64,000 nucleotides of DNA from assembly GCF_000764305.2 (NCBI RefSeq), contig NW_025946787.1, positions 188,611 through 252,610 on the forward strand. The letters are read 5' to 3'. A program made the translations under genes and the position numbers. This DNA comes from Hyalella azteca (taxonomy: Eukaryota; Arthropoda; Malacostraca; Amphipoda; Hyalellidae). Shown piece by piece: positions 35,501 through 48,055 of this stretch (position 1 is its first letter; each line of letters begins with the position of its first letter). Below the pieces are notes generated by a model that saw only the letters and a list, made by a program, of their open reading frames with translations, had not been told where the DNA came from and searched no databases.

Positions 35501-37901
35501 TACCTCGTAAAACAATTTCATTTGATGTTAATTTCGGTTGTTGAATTTATTTTTTTACCTTTTCCTCTTCCCATACTTTTTTAACTACATGTAGTGATTG
35601 GCTGGTTGCAGAATTAAAATTAAAGTCAATCGTCGCTCAACTGCCTGAGTTCAATTTAGTCGCTCTATGTTCCTCCTTTGCACGCACTCTATCCTAAGTT
35701 ATTTAACAATTGCGATGCATCGGCGTGATCAAAAGTTTTACCGATAACATGTCGCTGTATATTTGAAAATGTGAAATATTGTATGAAACCTGCAGATTAT
35801 GACGTACTAAAGGCATGCAGATGAACTGGCAAAATATGCCACACAGAGGTCCCACTGGCCTCTTGATGACAGCTAAGATGATCTGCAAGTCGAGCTGGCT
35901 GCCCATGAGCACCGTGTTGAACAGAGAGAAGCTCACAGCGCCGATCATGAATGCCGTGTCGGCGATTTTGCTGCTCTCACGTCGATCCACGATTATCTGG
36001 TGAGTAAGAACGGCAAAATTATTCATTAACTGCTGTATTTTTTCTGTTTGATTCCGTTTGATTCTCAGAGAACGATATGGTAAATTTTCTTTCGCTTCCT
36101 TGTGAAATTTCTCTTCTATTTGCTTACCCATGTTCTATCACTTATACCCTAAATCTTTCCCCTGAAAAATTCTTTGGGGTGAAAATTCCCCCATCAATTT
36201 TAATGTGTCGCACAATGTTCGATAATTTTTGTAATATACGTTAATTTCCGTCGTACAACATTAGGATCCGCTTACTAAAGTATATCCTTATATAAATAAT
36301 AATTGAATTTTCTGCTAATTAAAGTTTTCTTCGTTCTCACGATTGTGTCGTTGCGAAGTAACTTTTTCTCGCCCATCCAAATAGAGTTGTTGACGCCATG
36401 ATTTACGTCCGATGGCCGTGCCTGTTGGTGTAAACTCAAAGCTTTTAGATATCAGTTAAATACTCTTTTGGCGAATATTGTTCAGTTTCAAAGGTATAAT
36501 ACTGAGAGACTCGTCTAAAGGTTAATTAACGCTTCCTCATGAAAGTTAATATTGAATTTTTAAAGACTTATTGCGTATCTTTTTTATCGCTTAGAATTTG
36601 AGCCTTGCATAAATCTACATGACGTACTCAATTTTAACAACTCAAGAATTAAGAATAATTTAACAAGCCGTTGGGCTAAACGAAACATCCGACAACACAA
36701 GAGACAAAATATTTATTATTGATACTAATTTTAGTAAAGATAATAATTTTTATACTGAACAATATTAATTATATCAATATTATTTATAAAAAAACGAAGA
36801 AGTCCCTTTTAAGACGAAAATTTGTACAAGGAACTCGTATCCTAACTTTTATAACTATAAGTTATAGGAGTTTTGTTGACTAACTGCTAGTGCGCCGTAG
36901 AAAGTCAACGAAAAGTAGCCCCAGTAGTAGGAGATGATGGTGAAGGACTGGTTGGCTTTATTCTGAATATCTTCCGGCGAGAACACCAGCGTCGAATTTG
37001 CCTGTTGAATATGAGTCGGAAATAAAATCGAATTTGTTCCGAGTTACATGTGATATTTTTGGTTCCATCCGGCTTGGATTTTTTATTGTAATTTTACTCG
37101 TTAATAAAATTTTTTAAATTAAAATCATATAATACTATCATCGAATTTCAATTCGGTTACATTTCGTGCAAAATTTCTGTACAAAATTACCATATATCAG
37201 TCACTTGATCGGTCGCAAAACTCACAAAAATGACATGCCAGTAGACTTCAGTGTAAGGATGGACCACAACACTGAGTTGTTCCTCTACGATCCTGGAGAC
37301 CATAGACGCATCGTCGGGGTCAGAAGAGTTGTAGCAGAATGAGAGCGTCAGTTGGGAGTACGTTGAATCGGGGATACGGTATTCTGGCCCTTCCCAAACC
37401 TATGCGAACAATAAGAAATAAGATCACTTTATTGCTTATATCGCAAGTTTATCAAGAATTTAAAAGCAAAGAAAACAGCCAAGAAATTCACCATTTATAT
37501 TAAATTAAATTAAAAATTGACCATTCGGCTATATGCACGAACAATAATTCATTTTTTTAGCTCCGTTCCGCAATTCAGGCGTTTATCTGCATGTCAAAAC
37601 GTTTAACCTTAATTCGTGTATTAATAAACATAATTGCTATAGAACATCATGCTGGCTTTACTCATTATTGTAACTCACGCTGATTTTGGAACTAAAATTA
37701 ATAAAAACGTGCTTAAATCGTAATAAAACTGAATTAAATATTCAGAAATATTTATTTGAGAAATCGCATAAATAAATATTCAGATAAATGATAATGTCAA
37801 ATGAAGATGACTGTCCTTACCTCTAAATAGTAGCTTTGGACACTGCAGGCCGCTAGCAGCAGTGTGAAAAAAATTAATTCAAACCTACATTTATGCGACA
37901 T
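32581..37901 (-). CDS. SLC10-family (sodium/bile acid symporter-like) transporter, complete, 10 exons
   Basis: Multi-pass transporter of 486 residues. Exons, from the start: 37821-37901, 37226-37399, 36885-37001, 35808-35996, 34965-35136, 34464-34599, 34013-34094, 33380-33514, 33126-33211, 32581-32869. All junctions are AG/GT and in phase. Residues 1-20 are a signal peptide (FELIFFTLLLAAC), followed by an ectodomain of about 90 residues, then the membrane core. SLC10 signatures are GCSPGGQNSN (210-219), the NLSITMTFCST and AMMPTWMYLLG stretch, and ISIETAFQNA (366-375), whose Glu and Gln-Asn match the sodium-site motif. A hydrophilic tail of about 70 residues ends the protein. The signal peptide plus ectodomain resembles SLC10A3/A5-type members more than the short SLC10A1/A2. 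The substrate is unknown. Confidence 0.88.
33556..33617. repeat. 20-bp tandem repeat (catggttgaactagtccaa), 3 units
   Basis: Three near-identical units in an SLC10 intron, each holding an ACTAGT palindrome. The other SLC10 introns (33620-34010, 34100-34460, 34600-34960, 35140-35805, 36000-36880, 37400-37820) are AT-rich with no further features recognised. Confidence 0.85.
36885..37901 (-). CDS. SLC10 gene: signal peptide and ectodomain exons
   Basis: Exons 37821-37901 (signal peptide), 37226-37399 (EYRIPDSTYSQLTLSFCYN ...) and 36885-37001 (FSPEDIQNKANQSFTIIS, then the first membrane segment YYWGYFSLTFYGAL). NSS and NQS sequons suggest glycosylation in the lumen or outside the cell. Bile-acid carriers SLC10A1/A2 lack such a domain; P3-like SLC10 proteins have one. 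Its function is not known. Confidence 0.75.
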
Positions 37902-40900
37902 CTTGAGTATTTTGTGGGTTTAAACCCTAAGTCATAAAAAAAGTATAAATGCTAAGAGACTAGGATATATCTTATTATTTCGACCAATAACAATTAATAT
38001 CTGCAGAAGCATCAAATTTTACACAAGTTTCGTTCTTTTCATAAACCTGTGCCTGGGCAACGTTTTATATAGACGTGACGTCGAACTTTTCTTGACATTT
38101 ACTGACCAAAAATATTCGTTCATTTGTACTTGATTTTGTTGCAAAATTGTTAATTTAATTGCTTGATTGAACTATCGTTTCTTTCACTATTGCTTATCAA
38201 TCCACTTCAATTCATTGCGAGCACTTTTAAAGTGCTCTTAAATCATAAACTTCGATAAAAGTAAAATTCAGTGATTTGACATTTTTTGCCAATAACGTTA
38301 CTCTCAATATCATTTGAAATATTAAGTTGAAGTAAAACGCTTGGGAAGGTTCATATGAAGTTAGGTTTAAAGATCAGCTTCTTGAGAACGAAGTTACGGC
38401 CCCATCTGACTTGCTGAGGAAACTTTTTTCATTCTGGTTATTTGCTGTTACAAATATTTAAAAAGGACTGGAGTCAAAATAACATGTCAACCGATGAAGT
38501 ATATGTTTTTGGTAACAATTGCGACAAAATCAGCCTACTTCTAATAGTACTAATTTCAAATAATAATGACGACCCCTTGTTTCAAAATTGCGTCTTCGGC
38601 TATATCAATTGACTAGGTTTTTTTCATCAAAGATACGTTTTCGGATGATTGAGTTCTATATTTTCTCATTTTGTTTTGTCACACAAACTTGATTGAACAT
38701 TTTATGGCAAGATACCTCTGTATAAGGTGTTACTCAGTTCTTTTGTACATTGAGATTATATATACTCTGATAAAGATTTATCATAGAAGGTAATAGTAGT
38801 CCAACTTTTAATGACTGTGCCAAAACGCTTAACCCTTCAATGTTAGAAATCTCGGGCAAGACCCTGAATCGCGTGGTCTTGTTACCAAGAAAAACAATAC
38901 ACGTTAGATACGTAATCATTGTTCTTGTATTATATTTATACCGGAAATATTCTTAGAATTCCCTGAGGTGTGAATGACATTATTATTTCTATCTAATTGG
39001 CTGGAGCCACGTTCAGTTATTAGCCAATACTTATGAATGTTCTATCAATAGCGCCCAAGAGCACTGCAGCGCCAGAACTCAGCTGCTCAGTCAGTGGCTG
39101 GGTACTACTAACAATCTCCAGCTCGAAGGGGTAACTACTAACGTAGCGACAATCGGTCTTTAGGGCCATATCGCGGCTCTTTAGAATATCTTATCGAACC
39201 ACTGATTACATCTTGATTTTTTTGAGTGGAAATCTCGTTGCAAGAATTTTAATATCTTTTGTTAAGATCTTTAAGAATTTTAAGCACGATTTCTGTAAAA
39301 TTTGTTGATGAAACGTTTCGGAAAACGTATTTTTTTTAACTGAACCGATCTCTGACAAATAATTTTGAGTTGCTTTTTTATTACTTAATTATATAACTCT
39401 CATTTCTGCCCAAAACTCCGCCATAAAATTAATTAATTCAGGAATCCTAAAATAAATAAATATACCGATATACTGTAAAAGTTAAACACAACAGTTTTTT
39501 ATTATTGATAATAGTTAAAAATAACGTGAGGTTTTTCAATGCTTGATTTTGATGATTTGCTTGTTTTATAGCATCTTTCCGTTTTCAATAACTTAGACAG
39601 CAATGCATTATTTGCGTTTCTGCGTTTCTTGACCGAAATTACGGAATGTGCATGTAAGCCCCCGGCAGCCATGCATTCCGTTTGATTTGACACCTGCCCC
39701 TTTCCTGCGTTCTAGGCCTGCTCGGCCTTCGGTGTTTGTTTTGACCCATGCCCCCTTCCTTCGTGCGTTAGTTATGCCCAGTCTTTTGCATTCAGTGGTT
39801 TGATTATACACACACAGTTCCCCACTCTCTTATTCCCTCCTCGCATCGACGTGCAATTGTTATAGCTGATTCATGTTGTTTTTAGTATATTATAAACTAC
39901 GCAACCAATTATTACGTTTAATTACCAACCATGCAGTGAGCACAAACGAATGTCTAATTAATATAACTCCGGGGTTACGGAATTTTCGCCGTCTCTGCAT
40001 TGGACCATCTGTCACATTGACATAGCCTTCGTCCTGTAATCGCTCTGCTCTCAAGAGCTTCTCGGAGATAATTATGTTATCTGCATGTAAATAAATAGAG
40101 AGACCACATAGGTAGGTAATGTGCTTACTGAAATTCTTATAAAACTGTCTGTCGAAAAAGGCAAGAATGGTTTTTATATTATGTCGTTAAAATCCGGGCA
40201 AAACTGCAAATGAATTTATTAATTCAATTTTATTTGACTCGTGACGCGTATGGGGCTAGCAGTGCTTCTGTCAGAAAAATGATTGCGATTTGCCTTTGAT
40301 GCTTCGATGTTCGTCTTCGAGGTAATTGTTAGAAACCCCTTTTTTATGTGATACTATATGAGGTATCAGCGACTGGCTCACCTACATACTTTTGTGCCTT
40401 CGCCATATCGATGACGAATATGAAATGAGTGTGAATTTTTCGATAGTAAAATCACTCATAAAGTGAGCCTTTTTGTAATTACGTCTCGGATGTCGCCAGT
40501 CACCGGGAGAAGGTCAGCAGATAAAATAATAATTCGATCTAATCACTCAAGTTTGGTATGCGCGCTGCATCTGCTTTTCCTACAGATATCACGACTGTCA
40601 TCATCACATTCTCACTCCTTCGGCACATGACGTTCTGTTTCTAACTCATCAATATTTTTATTAGGCAATTAATTATTACACTGAAAATCTCTATTTTGAT
40701 TCGTACCAAAATGTTACTGTGTGACGTACGTGTATTCACTTATTAGTCTTAAGAAATTTAGGCGTTATCCAATAACAAGCTTGGAAAAATGCACACTCGC
40801 ATGCATCATCTAGCTAATACGAACTCGATTGATAAATTTTTCGCCTATTGTGGGTAATTAACGACAGGTTTATGATGGCCAGGCAAGGTTTCTTGAATTC

Positions 40901-42654
40901 ATTAAACACCTTGAATAATTATCTTCAAGTATGCTGTGGGAAAGAATTGTGCAGTGGGACTTAATTACTTTATAGTCATTACCCTTTGATTAAATTTTAT
41001 TCCCTGCATTTTGTTATGGATGTTTTTTGAGCATAGAAAACACGAGTTTCACTGCGCATGCATTTATCACCTCGTAATTTCGCTCGACACTACTTGCTCA
41101 CACCGAGTTGCAGTCCCTCAATGTTGATCTCAACTCGATTCTTCCTGTATTTTAATTCACAGAATAAAGAGCCAATCAGCAGCTGCATCCGTTGATACTT
41201 GAACTTTGTGCTCGACAATTACAAATAAACTCGTGAACCCCTTATATTGTAACGCCCGTCTCCACTCAAGGCGCTGTGTGTAATCATTCAACGATGCTTG
41301 CAAGTGATACGATAATGTTAACGTCAGACTTTAACTTAATACAGCATTTAGTCAATAAACCAGTTATTCATACTGAGTGATTGCTCATCTTCTTAGATTT
41401 CATCCAAAATGTTGTAAAATAAGGTTATAATGCTTTTAATTTAATCTGAACGATTTAAAATGTGTGCGATCAAATTATCTTATTGATACACGGTTTAAAT
41501 TTATTGTTATCGTTATCAGAGGTATAAGTACTAAGACTTCAGCTATTTTACCAAGCATTCTTCTGCTAAATAGGATAAAATTCCGTTACTAAAAATTACC
41601 TGCTTGCTAATAGTGGAAATTTTTCGTACTGTTTGCAAAATGTACATGAAACTTTTTCTGTAGAAATTTTTAAGTTGTTTCTTACAGTAGTAAAAATTAG
41701 TGGTATATGATAAATAGTTTTCAAATAAACCGCGGATCAGTCATATTCCTCTACCACATTGTCGTTGATGCACAATATACGTTCAAGTCTCTAAACGCCA
41801 CTGGGCATGAACGAGGGACGACTTGTTAATTATTTGAATAATATTAAGTCAAGAGTAACGTCAGAAATTGTTTTGTTGTGAAAGATTTTAAATTGCATTA
41901 CTGTCTCATTTCCATCTCACGACACACTTTCAGGTTCCACGGAGCTTTGAGAGCACGGAGGGAAATGATGCTGTGTTGTATAGTTATCCTGCTTGTTGCA
42001 TTCAGAGCACTAATCCCTTTTCAAATGTCCTTCTTGGAAATACAAATTCTCCCTAATTTTTTCATTTCACCATTTGGTTCCATTTCCCGTAAATTATTGT
42101 TAGGGGACGCAGTACAATAGTGATTTATAACAGTTAGGTATTCTGCGTTTTGGGTTGAAGTCACCTCGGACGTGAACTTGTTTAGATAAGCTCTGCACTT
42201 GTTCATTGCTGTGATCCACCACGGAGGTACGCCTTACTTAATCATTTGGTCTGTTTTTTTTTTTTGTGATAATTTTCTGCTTCAATTCAGTGGTGGTATT
42301 TAGGGGGTTCATAATTACGATTATCTGTCTATTATTTATCTTGTTGGCATAATATTCTGCTCTGGTAGTTCAATTATTGCTAGTTCTAAAATCTAAATTC
42401 TTGTTTATTGTTAATTTCAGAAAGGCTCCGAATCTTGAGTCCAAGGTAAGAACTATAAAAAAGGGTAGACAAGGTTATATCCTTGCCTTTATTTTTATTT
42501 GTCGTGTTCATTATAGTTTTTACTTATCATTTTTATTCATCATTTGTTTACAACTATACCCACGACATAATTATTTATTGAATTCACTTTCCACGGATTT
42601 TAAATTCGTGAACATACGAGTGTTATTTTTAGGGGCCATCATCAACGTGACTTG
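37902..42654. other. Intergenic spacer, nothing recognised
   Basis: AT-rich sequence upstream of the SLC10 start. The left part presumably contains its promoter, but no convincing TATA or initiator was identified. Short open frames (39502-39811, 41878-42120, 42377-42655) lack family motifs or splice support. Confidence 0.6.
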
Positions 42655-42662
42655 ACGTAGAG

Positions 42663-44260
42663 CAGTGGTTCCCAAACTTTTTCAGGCTGGCGCCCCCTTT
42701 GGCTCCCTAGTGAATTTCTAGCGCCCCCCACAGACCCATATAAAATCATGCGCCTATTACTATTAAATTTAGTTCAGTGCAATTTTAAAAGATAAAGGTT
42801 AAACACAAATGTGTATTTCACAAATAGGACTCTTTTAGTGAACCAATGTGTTTTTCAGCTGTTTTAACCGTTTCAGCACTTGGACGTCTCGGGCAAATTT
42901 ACGGCCGGACTCGTGGCCGGTCTCACGACCAATCTCCAAATTCAGTTATCAAAGAATATTACCCAAACTAATGAACGCAGCTCAATAAAACTTGGAACAT
43001 GTATTCATCAGAACTTAACGGTGACGTTTAGCTTGCGAAAATTTTTTAAATATCACCTTCATTCGTGAGTTATATTGCGATACAGGCCGAAATTCGCAGT
43101 GATAAAAGAATTTCTCCCAAACTACCGAACAGATTTGAACGAAATTTTGAATTTACATTCCTAACTACCAAATGGTGTTTTTTAGATTAAAAAAAAAATT
43201 ATTTTACCGTCGTTTGCGAGATTTTTTTTCATTTTACCGTCATTCATGATTTCACACTTCCTTATTCGCTTTCGTTTGCAAGTTATACAGATATAGGAGA
43301 AACGATCGGCTTTTCTACCGGCTGGTTTAACCAAGAGCCGTTTACGTATAGCCGTATAACTCACAAACGAAGGCAAAACAAAAAAATTGTTACGAGCTAA
43401 ACATCACTGATGCTGAGATTAGGTATATTAAAATACTCAATTTCGTTCAAATCTGTTCAGTAGTTTGCAAGAAATTTCTTGATTGCTGCGAATTTAAGCA
43501 CGTATTGCTATTTAAATCACGAATGAAACTCGCGAATGAAGGCACAATCGAAAAAATTTTCACGAGCTAAACATCACCGTTTGGTAGTTAGGACTGTAAA
43601 TTCAAAATTTCGTCCGAATCTGTTCAGTAATTTGGAAGAAATTCCTTGATCACTGTGAATTCGGCCCGTACGTATTGCCATATAAGTATAGCAAAAACAA
43701 TTGAAGGTAAAATTCAAAAAATTTTCACGAGCTTTACATTACCGTTAGGTCCTAATGAATACGTGTACCAAGTTTCATCCAGTTAAGTTTATTAGTTTGA
43801 GAGGTATTCCTTGATCATTGAATTTGGAAATAGACCGTGAGACCGGCCGCGAGTCCGGCCGTTAATTTGTCGTAGACGTAAACCCAGGAGAGGTTAAAAA
43901 AATATAACTCAGTACTCACATCAGTGAGTGACAGAGAGCGCATTTTCTCGTCGACGAAAACGTGAAATCACGGACTGACAGACAGGCGGACAGACGGACG
44001 GACATGGCGAGCACAATAGTGCATTTTTTTCATAAATGAGTAAATGCGCCAAAAACAGATCTGGGTGAAAAAAACCATCGCTGGGAGTCATGTGCTGCAC
44101 ATGTTGTGTACAAATCGTCAAACAAACATTCGAAATTCTGACTTCGACTTCCGACTGCCGCCCCCCTATCGCCCCCCAAACGCCCTCTTCTTCTTTATCG
44201 CCCCCCAAAATCTTTCCATCGCCCCTAGGGGGGCGATATCGCCCACTTTGGGAACCACTG
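42663..44260 (-). mobile_element. Non-autonomous hAT element (MITE), copy 2, with nested insertion
   Basis: Inverted relative to the copy at 4128-5333, with the same CAGTGGTTCCCAAA / TTTGGGAACCACTG ends. It has its own perfect 8-bp target duplication acgtagag (42655-42662 and 44261-44268). Its 1598 bp include a nested repeat of about 155 bp at about 43898-44053, inserted between the gagaggttaa and aacagatctg sequences that are adjacent in copy 1. It lies between the SLC10 and ABCB-B genes. The stretch 44270-45350 shows nothing else recognisable. Confidence 0.9.
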
Positions 44261-45354
44261 ACGTAGAGGAAGGCCGCGATTGTTCTCGACAGATATTGCT
44301 AAAAGTATTCTTCTCATTTTACTTTCTCGTGTAAACGCAACTTGAGATAATCCGTATCCATCTCCTTTAAAATGGCCTGAAATAACCTGTTGAGTGTTAA
44401 TGAATACTTGATTAAGTTACGTTTAATTCTGCTAGTCTACCATTCCGCCTCGCAGAGTCGTCCGACGTATCTTCGATAATTTTAGTAAGCCCTTTCAATA
44501 CCTACTGTGCCAGAACTGTAAAGTGAAAGAATTACACAATAAGTTTGACGAGTTGAAATTAATAAGAAATACCAAAACTTTTGCGCCGATAGTGGAGCTA
44601 TGGAATGGTCTGAAAATTTTCAATTGCATGGACGAGAGGATAAATAAAGCACTAAATTCAAAATATAATTCAACAGCTGTTATATGTGTACAATTTTTTG
44701 TAATCTTGTTGAGCCTAACCATTAATGTGTAAGATAGCATCATTTGTTATTCACTGAGTGTTTATCATTTATAGTTGTAATCACTTCAGCGTTAAAAATC
44801 AAATGGTAGCGGTACAACGAAAGAATAATGCAGCTTACATAATCCTTATAAAATTTAGCGACTCAATCATCTACTGCAATATTCATAGGACTCCAGTAGC
44901 ACACACTGCAGGTAAAGTGATACTAAATCCGGCGACTGCAGTAATTAATTCAATGTAATCGTTCTAAATAGTTAATCGATAATCGGAAGTAGAAAAGTGA
45001 TAAATTTATCGAGTTTTCGGCAGAACTTGAAGTGCAATAACTAGAATACATGACGAGCATTCTAACTTATTAGTTCACTATTTACGTTACGTTAAGTTGG
45101 CCTTCAAACTTAGAGATGATAGAATCAACGATGTAGATATCGGTAACTTTATCGGTAACATTTATTTACTATATTTAATCAACAATAAAAAACAGCTACG
45201 TTTTGATGAAAGTAAACGGAGAATCTATAGTAAAACCATCCTATTCCTTGGAGATATTATGGGCTTGTAAAAATACTGAAACGAATCATAAAACGAAATA
45301 TATAGCCTTACTGGTATTGATGACTTCTTTCCTCATTAAAAATTAATACATGTT

Positions 45355-45605
45355 GCTGGTCACTGTCGCACGCACTATTTGGAAGCACTCCGCCGGTTTG
45401 TCTTGCACATTTTAATTAAAAATTTATACACGGATAAAGTACATGATGTTGGTCGCAGTTGAGCGCATTATTCCGATGCATTTCACCGATGTATCTCACA
45501 CAGATTAATTACAAAAATTTCGACGAACACGTGATTTTGGACTCAATTGAGTGCATTATTCGTAAGCACTTCACCGGTTTGTCTGATACAGGCGGTAATA
45601 TTCTT
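45355..45605. repeat. Degenerate tandem repeat of about 90 bp overlapping the ABCB-B stop codon
   Basis: Three diverged units begin near 45358, 45450 and 45538 (ggtcactgtcgcacgcacta, ggtcgcagttgagcgcatta, ggactcaattgagtgcatta). Each later contains a caccg or cgccg segment and a gtctga- or gtctcaca-type word. In the third unit that segment is the ABCB-B stop and last codons (tcaccggtttgtctgata, read on the minus strand). Confidence 0.7.
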
Positions 45606-48055
45606 GACCAAGCGCCATGAGCTGGTCGTGCGTGCCGCTCTCGACGAGCTTGCCGCTGCTGATGACGGCGATGGTGTCGGCGCCCTGGATGGTAGAGAGG
45701 CGGTGGGCGATCACGATGCTCGTTCGTCCAGCCTGAGCTTTGTCTAAAGCTTCTTGCACCACCTGCCCAGAAAATAGTTTTACAATTAATTTTACAAATG
45801 CTATAAAAAAAATCAAGGTTATAAAGACGTTTCTGAATTGAAACTGAAAAGAAAACCAAAGTACACACCAATCGATCATCTGTCTATATGAACTAATTTC
45901 AGCTCATTGCATTGTGCGATTAGTTCATATATGATTTTATCTGATGAATAGCTTGTTTTGTTTTGGCTGAAAAATTTCCAAGTTTTGTCTTAATGTACTG
46001 GCAAGTTTCAGCACTCGATAAGCACTTGAATAGTCCAATAGCAACCACTAGTTATCCTTTGACAAATGAAGACTAAAATATTTACTCAATAACGGAAACT
46101 AGATGCATACCACCAGAATTAAAAGAGATCAGCGTTTAAACACAAGAGAACGGAACATTTACAGCTCCATGCAATGCTTCATAAGAAATGTGAAACATTT
46201 CCAGTCCCATGTAACGCTTCATAAAAAATGTGAAACATTTCCAGCTCCATGTAACGCTTCATAAAAAATTTGAAACATTTCCAGCCCCATGTAACGCTTC
46301 ACAAGAAATGCGAAAAATTTCTATCCAAATGTAACGGATCATAAAATACAACTGACAGCCTCGCTCTCGGTGTCGAGCGCGGACGTGGCCTCGTCGAGCA
46401 TGAGGACGCTTGGGTTCCTGACGAGGGCGCGGGCGATGGCGATTCTCTGCTTCTGGCCGCCGCTCAGCTGCGTGCCTTTGGACCCCACGCGAGTGTTGTA
46501 TTTCTGCACGTGGGCGGCTTAATTATAGTAGTTTTTGCTCACGCATTCAGTGGAAGACTGAATAATGCGGGAAGCAAATTCACGAGAGCCCAGGGGGCCA
46601 AATAATGAAGTTTCAGTGTTTTTATACCCTTTTCAAGCACTTGAATTAGGAAAATAATCAAAGCAAGTGTTTGGGAGCATTGAAATAATAATATTCAACG
46701 TATTTTTGTGCAGGTCCAAGAACCGGATCCTACCAGTTAAACTCGTCTATATCGCACCTCAGGAAGAGACTCGATGAAGCTGCTGATGTTGGCTTGCTTG
46801 GCGGCTGCGACGATCTCATCAAAGGGAACTTCGCGGCTGTTGTCCCCGTACGCGATGTTCTCTCTGATGCTCAGGTCGAACAGCAACGGCTCCTGAGAAC
46901 GTCACATCATTTATAAAGTTATTAACACGAGATTATTTTTGTGTATTTCGCCATTCCCGCTCGCTCTCAAAACCACTTTCAATTCCGTAGCATCCGTCAG
47001 GCAGCGATAACGAAGGCCACAATAATATTACAATTTTACTTTGAACGCTATGTAATCAAACCCCATGAATTCAATGATTAAATTGTCAAACTTCAATCTA
47101 AGGATCTATTACCACCAAAGATGTAACATTTATCCCACGGAACTATGACTCCTCGATGCAGATCTCAACTCAATTTCAATTATAAAACAGTTCAATTTTT
47201 CTCTGAATCAATTAGAACAGAAAATATTACAATACTTCGTTATAAAGTAAAGCTTTAGTCGTATAAAGTAAAGTCTTCGTAAATACAACACATCAAGAAA
47301 TCATAACTGAAATATTTCAATTAGTTCTATCGGCTATACAATTTTTTGCGATTCAATCAAGTGTTATCACCTGCGACACGAGCCCGACACCGCGCCTCAC
47401 GCTGCCAACATTCAGCGTCTTCAACTCTTCGTTGTTGATCGTCTACGGAATGGAGAGAAATTTTAGGAAACTCACATGACGATAGAACGCTATTCGAGAT
47501 TCTCTGGTGAAGGTGAAGCTTCAGCAAGAAATTCCAAATTAATATCCGAATGTGCTCCACAGTTATGGAACATCAGATCAGAAAAACGTGATGGGTGAAA
47601 ATATTGCGAGCCCCTAGTAGCCACGAATGAAATGTACAGACAACGCCAAATTAAACAGCTCTATCAGTTCCAAAATTCGCCAGGCTTTTACCATTGAATG
47701 ACTAATACGTGGACAAATGTCAATCTTAATACGCGTTTTTCATTTTTATCATGATAGGACCAATCACTGGACAAAGACATCGTTGTACATACCAGTTTTC
47801 CTAATATTTGTCATTGTATGAATGATAATAAGTAGACTAATATCTCATTCAACCGACCAGCTTCCCCTTCTCGGGATCATAGAAGCGCTCGATGAGACTG
47901 ATGACGGTGGACTTGCCGCATCCTGAGGACCCGACGAGGGCCAACGTCTTGCCCTTGGACACGACGAGGCTCAGGCCCTGCAGGATCTGTACGTCCTCGC
48001 GGTTCGGGTACCGGAAGTGCACGTCGTGGAGACGCACTTCGTCAAATTCCTCTTT
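45571..48055 (-). CDS. ABCB-B: nucleotide-binding domain 2 and C-terminus (exons 24-28)
   Basis: Exons 47858-48055 (Walker [10 protein letters not shown]), 47371-47442 (GLVSQ), 46758-46892 ([17 protein letters not shown]), 46357-46503 ([28 protein letters not shown]) and 45571-45762 ([14 protein letters not shown] ... YYRLYQTNR, stop). All ATP-site motifs are intact. The last codons differ from ABCB-A. Confidence 0.92.

Noticed and set aside
39502..39811. Two overlapping minus-strand open frames
   Set aside because: Basic, low-information translations with no motif, no splice partners and no paralogous support.
41878..42120. 80-codon open frame with a hydrophobic stretch
   Set aside because: No family resemblance, AT-rich context and no splice or start evidence beyond an ATG.
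44044..44334. Proline-rich open frame in the hAT end (and its partner at 4069-4322)
   Set aside because: Translation of the C-rich terminal region of the MITE, not a transposase.
44523..44958. Open frames of 69 and 66 codons between the second hAT copy and ABCB-B
   Set aside because: No recognisable domain; length is expected by chance.
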